Source of the DNA: Roseococcus thiosulfatophilus | GTDB taxonomy: Bacteria; Pseudomonadota; Alphaproteobacteria; Acetobacterales; Acetobacteraceae | Assembly: GCF_017311575.1 (NCBI RefSeq) | Contig: NZ_JAFFQY010000002.1 | Location: forward strand, 1-64,000 | Reading direction: 5' to 3' | DNA: 64,000 bases | Shown: piece after piece, positions 7,963 to 16,433 of the stretch | How the letters are laid out: every line of letters starts with the position of its first letter | Numbering within the stretch: the stretch's first letter is position 1 | Translations under genes and position numbers: made by a program | Notes under the pieces: generated by a model | What the model was told of the DNA's origin: nothing | Seen by the model: the letters and a program-made list of their open reading frames with translations, nothing else | Database searches by the model: none

Positions 7963-10900
7963 TCAACCGCGTCCCTCGGGCAGGCTGCGGAAGAGATCGA
8001 GTTCGCGGGCAAGACGCGGCAGGTCCGCGAGGCCCCGCACGGGGTCGCTCGTCAGCGCGTCGAAACCGGCCTTGAACGGCGCTTCCGTCATGCGCGCGGC
8101 ATAGCGGGCGCGCAGCGCGGGCAGCTGGTCCTCCTCGCCGGCCAGGATGCGGAGGGCCGCAAGCCGCAGCACCTCGCGCTGCGCCTCGGCGGGCAGCGGC
8201 GCCGTATCGTCGGTGCGGTCCAGGTGGCGGGCCAGGGCGATGGCTGCCCCCGCATGGTCGCGCGCGGCGGCGAGAATGCCCGAGAGCGGCAAGTCGCCCT
8301 CGGCGCCCAGCGCGGTGAGCGATTCGATGGCACGCTCCGTCTGGCCGCGCAGCGCCTCGGCGCGGGCGGCGAGGATGGCGCGGCGGCGGGCCAGGGCGAC
8401 GGGCAGGTTGCGCGCGGAGGTGGCGGTGAGCGCCTCCAGCGCCGCATCGGCATCACGCGCATCGAGGCGCAGCTCCGCCAGGCGCGCGCCCAGCGCCGCC
8501 CGCCCCTCGCCCGCCGGCGTGCGTTCCAGCGCGCGGGTCAGCAGCGCCGCGGCGCGGTCGTTCAGGTCCAGCGCGGCGAGGCGCCCGGCCAGCCCCTCCA
8601 GCACCGCGGCCGCCGCATCGCCGGTGGGCATGAGGTCCGGCTGGGCGTCATGCATCGCGACGGCGGAGAGCGGCGCGTCCGTCTCCAGCGCCTGGAGGAA
8701 GGCCTGTTGCAGGCGCGGACGGATCGCGGCCGCCTGCTCGGGGAAGAGCGAGGCCGTCTCGCGCAGCAGGGCCATGGCGGCGCGCGCATCGCCCGCCTCG
8801 CGCCGGAGGTCGGCGATGCGCAGCCGCGTCACCACCTCCTGCGCGTCGCCGCGCCAGGCGAAGAGCGTCTGTTCCAGCCCCCGCGCCGCCTCGGCCGGCG
8901 TGACGCGGCCGAGTTCCAGGCGCCGTTCCAGCGCGTGGCGCAGCGCGCGGGCGCGCATCAGCCGGTCGCGCGAACGGGCGGCGGCGTCGAAGAGTTCGAG
9001 CGCCTCCTCCGTGCGGCCCCGCGCGTTCTCGGTGAGCGCGCGGGCCAAGGCGAGGCTCGGGTCGGGGCCCGCCTGTTCCAGCACACGGGCCGCGGCGGCA
9101 CCCTCGCCGCCGGCGGCCAGCGTTTCGGCCAGCACGGGCAGCAGCCGGCGGCGCAGCCCCTCGGGATAGGACATCAGCAGCGGCGCGGTGGCGGCGAGTG
9201 CCGCCGCGGCGGTGCGCGTCTCGCCACGGGCGGCGTCGCGCAGGGCGCGCCACAGCATCACCTCGTCGCTGGGCGGGACCTCGGCCTCCAATGCGCCGGC
9301 GGGCGGGGCGCGGCCGGCCAGCAGCGCGGCGGCGCCGGAGAGGAAGCGGTGGCGGGGGTCGCGCGCGGCGGCGGGCGTCTCCTCGGCCGCCATGCGGAGC
9401 ATGGCCTGCGCCTCCTGCGGCAGGCCGAGCGAGAGCAGCGTCTCGGCCACCGCGAAGCGCAGCGGCGCGCGCTGCAAGGGGGCGGCGCTGGCCACGGCCG
9501 CCTGCTGCGCGCGCAGCCTTTCCATCAGCGCGGGCACGGGCGCGGCGGGAAAGTCGAAGCTGCGGGTCATGGCGCCCGCGCCCTCCGTGAGCGGGCTGAC
9601 CTCGGGCGCCGGCGCGGCACCGGTCAGCACGAAGCGCCCCGCGCCCGCGCGCAGGGCGATGCGGTCGGAACGCGCGAGGATGGCCGCGCCGTGGAAGGTC
9701 TCGGGCAGCTCCATCTCGGGCAGGCGGCGCGTGACGGGCTGGCGCGCGAGCGGTTCGCGCAGGGTGCCCACCAGCAGGGGCAGGCCCGTCTCGGCATCGG
9801 TCAGCGCGACCACCTGCGCGGCGCCGGGCGCGGCGAGGAGCAGGGATTCCGCCTCCGGCACCGCGCGCAGATGCGCCACATCGGGCCCGCCCGGCGCGCG
9901 GGGGCCGGGGATGAGCAGCCAGTCGGCGCCATCGCGCTCCACCACCAGGCGCTGGTCGGGGGCGAGCGGGAAGGTCAGCACACTGGCGCCGGGCAGGCGC
10001 TGCACCTGCGCGGCGGCGAAGGCGCGATCGGCCCGGACGGCGCCGAGTTCGAGGGGCCGTTCGGAGGCCAGCACCACCAGCGCCACATCCCCCCGGCGCA
10101 GCGCGGCCAGGCCGAGGCCCGCGGCCTGGGGCAGGCGCAGGGCGCTGGGCTGGTTGGCGCGCAGCACGGCGCGCGCGCGGATGGGCGGCGGGCCGGCCAG
10201 GCTGTTCAGCGGCGGGTTGGCGGTGGGCGCGGGCTCGGCCACCGGCGGGACCAGGGGCGTGGGGCGCGGGGCCGGAGCGGCGGGCACGGCTGCGGCCGGG
10301 CTTGCGGGCGCGGGCGCGACGGGGGCCGCGGGCGCGGGGCGCGTCGGCGCGGGCGGCGGCGCGGCCGCCACCGGCGCGGACGGCTCGACGGCGGGCGGCG
10401 GAGGCTGAACGAAGGCGCCGCTGGGAATGGTGGAGGTGGGCTCGGCCGGAGCGGCTGCGACAGGGGCGGCCGGAGCGACTGCGACAGGGGTGGCGGGCGC
10501 GGCTGCGACAGGGGCGGCGGGCGCGGCCGCGACAGGGGCGGCGGGCGCGGGCACGGCAGTGGGCGCGGGCGCAGGCGCGTCGGGGCCCGGCGCGGCGGCG
10601 TTCGGCACGAGCCGGGGCGCTGGCGGCGCCGTGGCGACGGGCGTGGCCGCTCTCGGCGCGGCGGGACGCGGGGCGGCGGACGGGACCGCGGCGGGCGTCG
10701 GCGCGGCCTCGGGCGCAACCGCGTCCATCACATCCACCGCCACCTTGGGGCCGTTGCGGAAATGCCGCACGCGGCTGCCCTCGGCGACCAGCAGCTCGAT
10801 GCCGCCTTCGACGCGGTTCGCGGCGGTGATGTTGCGTGGCAGGCGGCCGCGCCCGGGCAGGACCACGGCATCGGGGTTGGGAAAACGCAGCAGCACGCGG

Positions 10901-11073
10901 CCCGGCGTGGTTTCGACCGTGTAGGCGGGTGGCGCCGTCCAGTCGAAGACGATGCGCCCGAAGCCGGGATGGTTCCCGGTGCGGACGCCCACACGCTCCT
11001 GCGCCGCCGCCAGCGGGGCGAACCCCACCAGCAGCAGCGCCAGCAGCGCGACAAGCCGGGCCATGCGGCGCAT
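7963..11073 (-). CDS. Large exported protein with Pro/Ala-rich linker and TPR-like helical region, last gene of the fliL-cheZ operon
   Basis: A 1036-residue protein with a signal peptide (about 1-24). After it comes a beta-rich region (about 26-115: GRIVFDW, RVLLRFPNP) resembling AMIN-type modules, a long Pro/Ala linker (about 118-300) built partly from 8-residue repeats, a second probably beta-rich region, then a long Ala/Leu/Arg-rich helical region resembling tetratricopeptide repeats. It starts at the cheZ stop codon (TGATG overlap), so it is translated with the motility genes and is likely a periplasmic motility accessory. I do not recognise a characterised homologue. AMIN and TPR assignments are by eye. 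Confidence 0.7.
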   Translation of the reverse strand: MRRMARLVALLALLLVGFAPLAAAQERVGVRTGNHPGFGRIVFDWTAPPAYTVETTPGRVLLRFPNPDAVVLPGRGRLPRNITAANRVEGGIELLVAEGSRVRHFRNGPKVAVDVMDAVAPEAAPTPAAVPSAAPRPAAPRAATPVATAPPAPRLVPNAAAPGPDAPAPAPTAVPAPAAPVAAAPAAPVAAAPATPVAVAPAAPVAAAPAEPTSTIPSGAFVQPPPPAVEPSAPVAAAPPPAPTRPAPAAPVAPAPASPAAAVPAAPAPRPTPLVPPVAEPAPTANPPLNSLAGPPPIRARAVLRANQPSALRLPQAAGLGLAALRRGDVALVVLASERPLELGAVRADRAFAAAQVQRLPGASVLTFPLAPDQRLVVERDGADWLLIPGPRAPGGPDVAHLRAVPEAESLLLAAPGAAQVVALTDAETGLPLLVGTLREPLARQPVTRRLPEMELPETFHGAAILARSDRIALRAGAGRFVLTGAAPAPEVSPLTEGAGAMTRSFDFPAAPVPALMERLRAQQAAVASAAPLQRAPLRFAVAETLLSLGLPQEAQAMLRMAAEETPAAARDPRHRFLSGAAALLAGRAPPAGALEAEVPPSDEVMLWRALRDAARGETRTAAAALAATAPLLMSYPEGLRRRLLPVLAETLAAGGEGAAAARVLEQAGPDPSLALARALTENARGRTEEALELFDAAARSRDRLMRARALRHALERRLELGRVTPAEAARGLEQTLFAWRGDAQEVVTRLRIADLRREAGDARAAMALLRETASLFPEQAAAIRPRLQQAFLQALETDAPLSAVAMHDAQPDLMPTGDAAAAVLEGLAGRLAALDLNDRAAALLTRALERTPAGEGRAALGARLAELRLDARDADAALEALTATSARNLPVALARRRAILAARAEALRGQTERAIESLTALGAEGDLPLSGILAAARDHAGAAIALARHLDRTDDTAPLPAEAQREVLRLAALRILAGEEDQLPALRARYAARMTEAPFKAGFDALTSDPVRGLADLPRLARELDLFRSLPEGRG
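10457..10552. repeat. 24-bp tandem repeat, about four copies, inside the Pro/Ala linker
   Basis: The string GCGACAGGGG recurs at 10457, 10481, 10505 and 10529, a period of exactly 24 bases, with small differences between copies. On the coding (minus) strand each unit encodes an 8-residue Val-Ala-Ala-Ala-Pro-type block. The number of copies may vary between strains because the repeat is in frame. Confidence 0.8.
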
Positions 11074-11660
11074 CAGTCGAAGCTCGCCAACAGGCGGTCA
11101 ATGTCGGCCTGGCTGCTGGCGGCGGTGGGCAGCTGCGGGCCATTGGCCAGCGCGCGGCCCTCGGTCTCGGGCGTGATGGCCACCTCGGGCTCCGGCGCGG
11201 GCTGGCTTTCGGTCGTGCCGAAGCGGCGCGTCACATCGGAGACGCGCTGCTCGATCACCTTCAGCGCGCTCACCACCTTGGTGATGCGCTGGCCGGTGAT
11301 GTCCTGGAAGCTGCACGCCTCGTAGATGCGCGTGACGGCGACACCCAGCGCATCGGCGTGCTCGGCCGGCAGCTTGGTCTGCAGCTTCTCCAGCCCCTCG
11401 CACACGTCCAGGATCTCGTTGGTGGCGGTGGCGGTGTGTTCCACCACCGCGTCCAGCTCATCCGTCGCGGTCGGGATGTGGCGGTCGTTGATGTCGTCCA
11501 CCCGCAGCGCCGCGATCTCGGACTTGGCGCGCGCGACCTCGCGGCCCAGCGCCTCCAGCTCCCCCAGCAGGGAGATCTCGGTCGTCGTCAGGTCGCCGGA
11601 GAGGCTGCCCAGCACCTCCCGCACGGCACGCTCGATCTGTTCGGGGTTTTGATCAGGCAT
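11073..11660 (-). CDS. cheZ: Protein phosphatase CheZ
   Basis: About 195 residues. The diagnostic phosphatase helix [10 protein letters not shown] is present near residue 129; its Asp and Gln form the site that removes phosphate from CheY-P. Long amphipathic helices precede and follow it, as in CheZ dimers. The C-terminus is a short Ala/Pro/Glu linker ending in a helix ([12 protein letters not shown]), the form of the CheY-binding peptide. It overlaps cheY by 8 bases and is followed immediately by the TPR-like gene. It ends motor-switch signalling in the cytoplasm. Confidence 0.9.
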   Translation of the reverse strand: MPDQNPEQIERAVREVLGSLSGDLTTTEISLLGELEALGREVARAKSEIAALRVDDINDRHIPTATDELDAVVEHTATATNEILDVCEGLEKLQTKLPAEHADALGVAVTRIYEACSFQDITGQRITKVVSALKVIEQRVSDVTRRFGTTESQPAPEPEVAITPETEGRALANGPQLPTAASSQADIDRLLASFD

Positions 11661-12039
11661 GGACCAGCACCTTCTCGATCTTCTCCTTCAGCGTCTCGGC
11701 ATTGAAGGGCTTGACGATGTAGTTGGAGACGCCGGCCTGCTTGGCGGCGACCACGTTCTCGGTCTTGCTCTCGGCCGTGATCATGATGAAGGGGAGGTTC
11801 TTCAGCCGGCTGTCGGCGCGCACCTCCTTCAGCAGGTCCAGGCCCGTCATCGGCTCCATGTTCCAGTCGCTGATGACCAGGCCGAAATTGCCGGCGCGCA
11901 GCTTGGCCAGCGCCTCGGCGCCGTCCGTCGCCTCCTCCACATTGTCGAATTCGAGCTGCTTGAGCAGGTTGCGGATGATGCGCAGCATGGTCTTGTAGTC
12001 ATCCACGATGAGCACGTTCATGTTCTTGTCGATGGCCAT
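11653..12039 (-). CDS. cheY: Chemotaxis response regulator CheY
   Basis: A stand-alone receiver domain of 128 residues. Asp13/Asp14 form the metal pocket, Asp58 (ISDWN) is the phosphorylation site, the Thr of ITAE and Lys of VKPF are in place. It is very like classical CheY, which binds FliM and FliN to change motor rotation. A GGAGAAG ribosome site precedes the ATG. Being encoded directly between the motor genes and cheZ, with no cheA in the window, it is likely the main motor-binding CheY. Confidence 0.93.
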   Translation of the reverse strand: MAIDKNMNVLIVDDYKTMLRIIRNLLKQLEFDNVEEATDGAEALAKLRAGNFGLVISDWNMEPMTGLDLLKEVRADSRLKNLPFIMITAESKTENVVAAKQAGVSNYIVKPFNAETLKEKIEKVLVHA

Positions 12040-12060
12040 CGGCGGGGTCTTCTCCGGGGT

Positions 12061-12669
12061 TCAGGGTGACGGGGCGAGGCGGGCGCGCAGCCGCGCCAGC
12101 TCGGTGGTGGCCTGCCGCGCGCGGTCAGGCTGCATGGCGGCAAGGATGGGGGCTGCGCGGGCTTCGCGCATGCGGGCGAGGACGGGCAGCAGCACCTCCA
12201 TGTCCAGGTCGTTGAAGATCGCGGAGGCGTCGCGCGGGCGCATCGCCTCATAGAGGCGCACCAATTGGCGCAGACGCTGTTCGGTGCGTTCGTCCTGGGC
12301 GGCGGTCTCGCTTTCCAGGCGCTGCTGGAGCGTGCCGAGCTGCTCGATGCGCTGCGCGAGGCGCCGCTCGGCGGCGGCCAGCAGCATCTCGCGCTGCGCG
12401 GCCTCGGCCTCCCGCGCCTCGATCGCCAGGCGGCGTTCGCGCAGGGATTCGAGCAGGGCGCGCTCGGCGGCCTGGATTTCGTCGGGCGGGGCTTCCGCCG
12501 CGGGGGCTTCGGCCGCCGGCGCCTCGGGCGCGGGGGCGGCCGGCGCCGCGGGGGCCTGGGCGGCGGCGGGCGTGCCGAAACCCTCGTGCAGCATCAGGCC
12601 GCGCGTCAGCAGCAGCCCCGCCATGGCGAGGATGGCCAGCGGCAGCAGTCGGGGGCGCCAAAGCCTCAT
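12061..12669 (-). CDS. MotE-like flagellar protein (MgtE N-like domain)
   Basis: 202 residues. An N-terminal hydrophobic segment (about 9-26) acts as signal peptide or anchor, then an Ala/Pro/Glu linker, a long coiled coil (about 65-130) and a C-terminal MgtE_N/FliG-like helical module (DASAIFNDLDMEVLLPVLARM). Known relatives include MotE of rhizobia, a periplasmic chaperone for a motility protein, and anonymous proteins beside fliM in other alphaproteobacteria. It overlaps the upstream DUF6468 gene by 4 bases, so the two are translationally coupled. The exact role here is inferred from family and position. Confidence 0.75.
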   Translation of the reverse strand: MRLWRPRLLPLAILAMAGLLLTRGLMLHEGFGTPAAAQAPAAPAAPAPEAPAAEAPAAEAPPDEIQAAERALLESLRERRLAIEAREAEAAQREMLLAAAERRLAQRIEQLGTLQQRLESETAAQDERTEQRLRQLVRLYEAMRPRDASAIFNDLDMEVLLPVLARMREARAAPILAAMQPDRARQATTELARLRARLAPSP

Positions 12670-13082
12670 GCCACGCGCCCCAGGGCACGGAGCAATTCCC
12701 GTTCGGCCTCGCTGCGGGGCGCGGGCGTGCCGGGCGCGGCGGGGGTTGCGGCCAGCGGGCGGCCGGCCTGCACCGCGGCCTCCAGCCGGTCGGCGATGGT
12801 CTCGGCGCGTTCCAGCAGATAGCGCAGGTCATCCTGCGCGAGGCCCGCCGCCTTCAGCCTTTCGCCGAATTGGCGGTCGGCCTGCTCGGTCGCGGCGCGC
12901 AGCCGGGTCAGCACGGCATCGGCCTCGCGCGTCGCGTCGGCCAGCCCGTCGGCGCCGCTGGCCAGCGCCTCGCGGTCCGCGCGGAGCGCGCGCAGCATGC
13001 GGTCCAGCCGCCAGGCCATGGGTAGGGTCAGCGCCAGCAGCAGGATCACCGCGATGTCGAGGAGGAAGGCAAGCTGACTCAT
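12666..13082 (-). CDS. DUF6468-type flagellar accessory protein
   Basis: 138 residues with one N-terminal membrane helix (about 4-24) followed by a charged helical, probably coiled-coil, domain (RLDRMLRALRADREAL through RLEAAVQ) and a Pro/Ala tail. It begins inside the fliM stop codon (ATGA overlap) and overlaps the MotE-like gene at its other end. Proteins like this sit next to fliM in Rhodospirillales and Azospirillum; no biochemical role is established to my knowledge. Its placement suggests a stator or switch accessory at the inner membrane. Confidence 0.7.
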   Translation of the reverse strand: MSQLAFLLDIAVILLLALTLPMAWRLDRMLRALRADREALASGADGLADATREADAVLTRLRAATEQADRQFGERLKAAGLAQDDLRYLLERAETIADRLEAAVQAGRPLAATPAAPGTPAPRSEAERELLRALGRVA

Positions 13083-14149
13083 GTGCCGAGCACCTCCGAG
13101 GGGGCGCGCAGCACCTGCGAAATCCGCACCGCCCGCCGCGTCTCGCGCCGGCCGTATTCCGCCTCGAACAGGGCGACGGGGCCGCATTGCAGCTTCACCG
13201 GCGCCTGTGGCTGGGCGTTGAGGGTGATGCGGTCCCCGGGCTTGAGCGCGATGATGGCGGAGAGCGGCATCACCTGCTGGTCCAGCACCACGTCCAGCGA
13301 GACGGCGGTGTCGCGCAATTCACGCGCCAGGTGGGTTTCCCAGATGCTGTCGCGGCCGAACTTCTCGCCCATGAATTGCTGCAGCAGCAGCTCACGCACC
13401 GGCTCCAGCGTGGCATAGGGCAGCAGCAGGTCCAGCGCCCCGCCGCGATCCTCCATGTCAATGCGCAGCTTGGTCAGCACGCAGGCATTGGACAGGCGCG
13501 AGATGGTGGCGAAGCGCGGGTTCACCTCCAGCCGCTCGAAGCGGAATTCCACCTCGGTCAGCGGGCCGAAGGCGTCGCACAGATCCTTCAGCACCACGCA
13601 GATCAGCCGTTCGACCAGGGTGCGCTCGATGGTGGTGTAGGGGCGGCCTTCCACGCGCATGGCGGCCGTGCCGCGCCGCCCGCCCAGCAGCACGTCCACC
13701 ACCGAGTAGATCATGGCGCTGTCCACCACGATCAGCCCGTAATTGTCCCATTCCTCGACCTTGAACACCGCGATCATCGCCGGCAGCGGCACGCTGTTCA
13801 GGTAGTCGCCGAAACGCTGGCTCGCGATGCTGTCAATGCTCACCTCGACGTTGTCGGAGGTGAAGTTGCGCAAGGACGTGGAGAGGATGCGCACGAGACG
13901 GTCGAAGATGATCTCGAGCATGGGCAGGCGCTCATACGAGACCAGCCCGGAATGGATCATCCGCTCGATGCCGGACTTGCCGACCTCGCCCTCGCCCGCC
14001 TGTTCGAAGCCCAGAAGGCTGTCGATCTCGGCCTGGTTCAGGACGCGCGTGGCGTCGGGCGTGGGGGCGGGCGCGGGCGTGCCGCTGTCCTCCTCCGCGT
14101 CCAGCGCCGCACCCCAGGCCGCGGCGAGATCGTCTTCCTCCGTGCTCAT
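13079..14149 (-). CDS. fliM: Flagellar motor switch protein FliM
   Basis: 356 residues. The N-terminal CheY-P binding peptide is visible at residues 36-48 (VLNQAEIDSLLGF). The middle domain carries the G-I-E-R-M-I-H-S-G, D-Y-L-N-S-V-P-L-P and V-V-D-V-L-L-G-G motifs, and the C-terminal part is the SpoA/FliN-like domain (L-K-P-G-D-R-I-T-L). It forms the C-ring and receives CheY-P. The start ATG 14149 overlaps the fliL stop (ATGA). The frame is open further upstream, but that part is antisense to nothing conserved and inside fliL. Confidence 0.97.
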   Translation of the reverse strand: MSTEEDDLAAAWGAALDAEEDSGTPAPAPTPDATRVLNQAEIDSLLGFEQAGEGEVGKSGIERMIHSGLVSYERLPMLEIIFDRLVRILSTSLRNFTSDNVEVSIDSIASQRFGDYLNSVPLPAMIAVFKVEEWDNYGLIVVDSAMIYSVVDVLLGGRRGTAAMRVEGRPYTTIERTLVERLICVVLKDLCDAFGPLTEVEFRFERLEVNPRFATISRLSNACVLTKLRIDMEDRGGALDLLLPYATLEPVRELLLQQFMGEKFGRDSIWETHLARELRDTAVSLDVVLDQQVMPLSAIIALKPGDRITLNAQPQAPVKLQCGPVALFEAEYGRRETRRAVRISQVLRAPSEVLGT

Positions 14150-14682
14150 TGCACGAGGATCTCGGTGAAGAGCACGTCGGTCACGCGCACGGGGGTGGCG
14201 GCGATGTTGGCGCGCGCGATCAGTTCCTCGCGCAGGCGGTGGGTGCCCGCGCTGCCGCGCAGCTCCTCCGGGCGCACCTCGCGCAGGTAGGTGGTGAAGA
14301 GGTCCAGCAGGCGGGGCATGGCGGCTTGCAAGGCGGCGGCATCGGCCTGGCCCCGCACCTCGATCTGGCTGCGGAGCCGGATGAAGACGGGCCGGCGGTT
14401 GCCGACATTGAGGTTGGCGACGATGTCCGGCATGGCCACGAAGACGGCGGGTTCGGGTGGGCGGGGGCCGGTGTCCACCTCCTCGGCGGCGACCTCCTCG
14501 ACGGGCGGGGCCGCATTCATGCCGAGCAGCCCGGGCAGCACGCCCGAGAACCACAGCCCCGCGCCCGCGCCCAGCAGCAGAAGCGGCAGGGCGAGCAGGA
14601 CGAGTTTCTTCTTCGAGCGGCGCGGGGCATCACCCTCGCCCCCCGCCTCGCCAACCGTCTCGGCCTTCGCTGCCGCGGCCAT
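14146..14682 (-). CDS. fliL: Flagellar basal body-associated protein FliL
   Basis: 178 residues: a charged cytoplasmic N-terminus with an RRSKKK stop, one transmembrane helix (about 28-50), an acidic Pro linker, then the periplasmic FliL domain with VFVAMPDIVANLN and the C-terminal I-L-V-Q. FliL surrounds and supports the stator units. ATG 14682 is preferred to an in-frame GTG at 14691 because AAGGGTGG sits correctly before it. It heads the leftward operon fliL-fliM-DUF6468-motE-like-cheY-cheZ-TPR gene, and diverges from flgF. Confidence 0.92.
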   Translation of the reverse strand: MAAAAKAETVGEAGGEGDAPRRSKKKLVLLALPLLLLGAGAGLWFSGVLPGLLGMNAAPPVEEVAAEEVDTGPRPPEPAVFVAMPDIVANLNVGNRRPVFIRLRSQIEVRGQADAAALQAAMPRLLDLFTTYLREVRPEELRGSAGTHRLREELIARANIAATPVRVTDVLFTEILVQ

Positions 14683-14773
14683 CGGGCCCACCCTTGTTGC
14701 GTGAGGCGGCAGGATGGGGGGAAGGGCGTTAAGGAAGCGTTGCGCGGCGCACCGCCCTCTTCATGCCGCCACC

Positions 14774-14811
14774 CGGCAGGGCTTGCCGCCGCCATGCGGC
14801 AAAGCCTGCCC
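14774..14811. promoter_or_regulatory. Two palindromic activator sites upstream of flgF
   Basis: Site A at 14774-14788 is a perfect inverted repeat CGGCA-N5-TGCCG. Site B at 14797-14811 is CGGCA-N5-TGCCC, one mismatch. Their centres are 23 bp apart and site B ends 20 bp before the -24 GG of the sigma-54 promoter. The same palindrome occurs before flgI (21837-21851). A sigma-54 enhancer-binding protein such as FlbD is the natural candidate reader. Confidence 0.6.
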
Positions 14812-14829
14812 CGGACCCTGGCCGCGGGC

Positions 14830-14845
14830 TGGCACGCGGCTTGCC
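14830..14845 (+). promoter_or_regulatory. Sigma-54 promoter of the flgFGAH operon
   Basis: TGGCACG-N4-TTGCC matches the sigma-54 consensus, with GG at 14831-14832 and GC at 14843-14844 exactly ten bases apart. The flgF start codon follows 47 bases later. Class III flagellar operons in related bacteria use this promoter type. Confidence 0.85.
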
Positions 14846-14892
14846 CCCAGGGCGGCACCTGGCCCCATCGGCCGGGGCCCGAGGACCGCGCC

Positions 14893-15636
14893 ATGGACAG
14901 CCCGAGCTACATCATCCTCTCCCGCCTCACCTCGCAACTCCGCGCGAGCCAGGTGACGGCGCACAACCTCGCCAATGCCGACACGCCGGGCTTTCGCGCC
15001 GCGCGGCCCATCTTCGCCGAGCACCTGGCCCGGCAGGGCCGGGTGGAGGGCCCGCGCGAGGGGCGCGAGGTGGCCTATGCCTGGGACCGCGCGACCTGGC
15101 GCGACAACCAGGCCGGCGCCATCACCCGCACCGGCAATTCACTTGATGTCGCCATCCAGGGCGAGGGATTCTTCACCGTGGAGACCTCGCGCGGCGAGCG
15201 CTTCACCCGCGCCGGCCGCTTCGCCATGGGCGCCAATGGGCAGCTGGTGGACCATCACGGCCATGCCGTGCTGAACGCGAATGGCCAGCCGATTGCCATC
15301 GCGCCGAACGACACGCAGATCGAGATCTCGGGCGATGGCACCATCCGCAGCGAGAACGGCGTGCTGGGCCGCATCCGCCTGGTGCGCTTCGACAATGAGC
15401 AGGGTTTGCAGGCCGAAGGCGACCGCCTCTTCGCCGCCGCGGGCCAGGAGCCGCAGGAGGTGCCCCAGCCCCGCATGGTCCAGGGGGCGGTGGAGGGCAG
15501 CAACGTCGTCTCCGTGCTGGAAATGACGCGGATGATGGCCGAGCTGCGCGAATTCCAGATGGCCACGCAATTCCTCGAACGCGAATCCGACCGCCAGCAG
15601 AGCGCGATTGACCGCCTGCTCCGCCGCCGCGCCTAA
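14893..15636 (+). CDS. flgF: Flagellar proximal rod protein FlgF
   Basis: 247 residues with the axial-protein N-terminal motif (SQVTAHNLANADTPGFRA), the rod-protein core (ALDVAIQGEGFF-like GNSLDVAIQGEGFF), and the C-terminal SVLEMTRMMAELREFQ helix used for rod polymerisation. It is shorter than FlgG and has the FlgF-type N-terminus (MDSPSYIILSRL). It is exported by the flagellar type III system and forms the proximal rod. First gene of the operon driven by the sigma-54 promoter. Confidence 0.95.
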   Translation: MDSPSYIILSRLTSQLRASQVTAHNLANADTPGFRAARPIFAEHLARQGRVEGPREGREVAYAWDRATWRDNQAGAITRTGNSLDVAIQGEGFFTVETSRGERFTRAGRFAMGANGQLVDHHGHAVLNANGQPIAIAPNDTQIEISGDGTIRSENGVLGRIRLVRFDNEQGLQAEGDRLFAAAGQEPQEVPQPRMVQGAVEGSNVVSVLEMTRMMAELREFQMATQFLERESDRQQSAIDRLLRRRA

Positions 15637-15647
15637 GGAGAACTTCC

Positions 15648-16433
15648 ATGCGCTCATTGCACATCGCCGCGACCGGAATGCTGGCCCAGCAGACCAATGT
15701 GGAGGTCATCTCCAACAACCTCGCGAACATGAACACCACCGGCTACAAGCGCCGGCGGGCCGAGTTCCAGGACCTGATCTACCAGAACCTGCGCCGCGTG
15801 GGCTCGCAGAGCTCGGATGCCGGCACGGTGCTGCCCTCGGGCGCGCAGGTGGGCCTCGGTGTGCGCACCGCGGCCATCTACCGCATCAGCGAGCAGGGGA
15901 ACCTGCAGCAGACCGAGAACCGCTTCGACCTGGCCATCCGCGGCAATGGCTACTTCCAGGTGCAGCTTCCCACCGGCGAGGTGGCCTATACCCGTGACGG
16001 CACCTTCAGCCTGAGCCCCGAGGGCGTGATCGTCACCGCCGAGGGCTTCGTGGTGAACCCCGGCATCAACGTCCCCGCCGCCGCGCGCGACGTCACCATC
16101 AACGCCTCGGGCGAGGTGCTGGTCTCGCTCGACGGGCAGGTCGCGCCGCAGAATGTGGGGCAGATCCAGACGGCCATCTTCGCCAATGAGGGCGGGTTGG
16201 TCGCCATGGGCGACAACCTCTTCCTCGCCACCCCCGCCTCGGGCGAGGCCCAGGCCGCCGCCCCCGGCCAGCCAGGCCATGGCTCCCTGATGCAGGGCTT
16301 CATCGAGACCTCCAACGTGAACACGGTGCAGGAGATCACGTCGCTCATCACCGCCCAGCGGGCCTATGAGATGAACAGCCGCATCATCACCGCCTCCGAC
16401 GAGATGCTCTCCACGCTGACGAGGCTGCGCTGA
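15648..16433 (+). CDS. flgG: Flagellar distal rod protein FlgG
   Basis: 261 residues, the standard FlgG length. The start M-R-S-L-H-I-A-A-T-G-M, the motif N-N-L-A-N-M-N-T-T-G-Y-K-R and the C-terminal E-I-T-S-L-I-T-A-Q-R-A-Y-E-M-N-S-R are all FlgG signatures. It forms the distal rod that crosses the P- and L-rings. It is preceded by AAGGAGAAC at good spacing and overlaps flgA by one base. Confidence 0.98.
   Translation: MRSLHIAATGMLAQQTNVEVISNNLANMNTTGYKRRRAEFQDLIYQNLRRVGSQSSDAGTVLPSGAQVGLGVRTAAIYRISEQGNLQQTENRFDLAIRGNGYFQVQLPTGEVAYTRDGTFSLSPEGVIVTAEGFVVNPGINVPAAARDVTINASGEVLVSLDGQVAPQNVGQIQTAIFANEGGLVAMGDNLFLATPASGEAQAAAPGQPGHGSLMQGFIETSNVNTVQEITSLITAQRAYEMNSRIITASDEMLSTLTRLR

Noticed and set aside
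14797-14815. Sigma-54 promoter toward fliL on the minus strand
   Set aside because: A GG-N10-GC spacing can be found but the -24 element is poor and coincides with the palindromic site; not enough to call.
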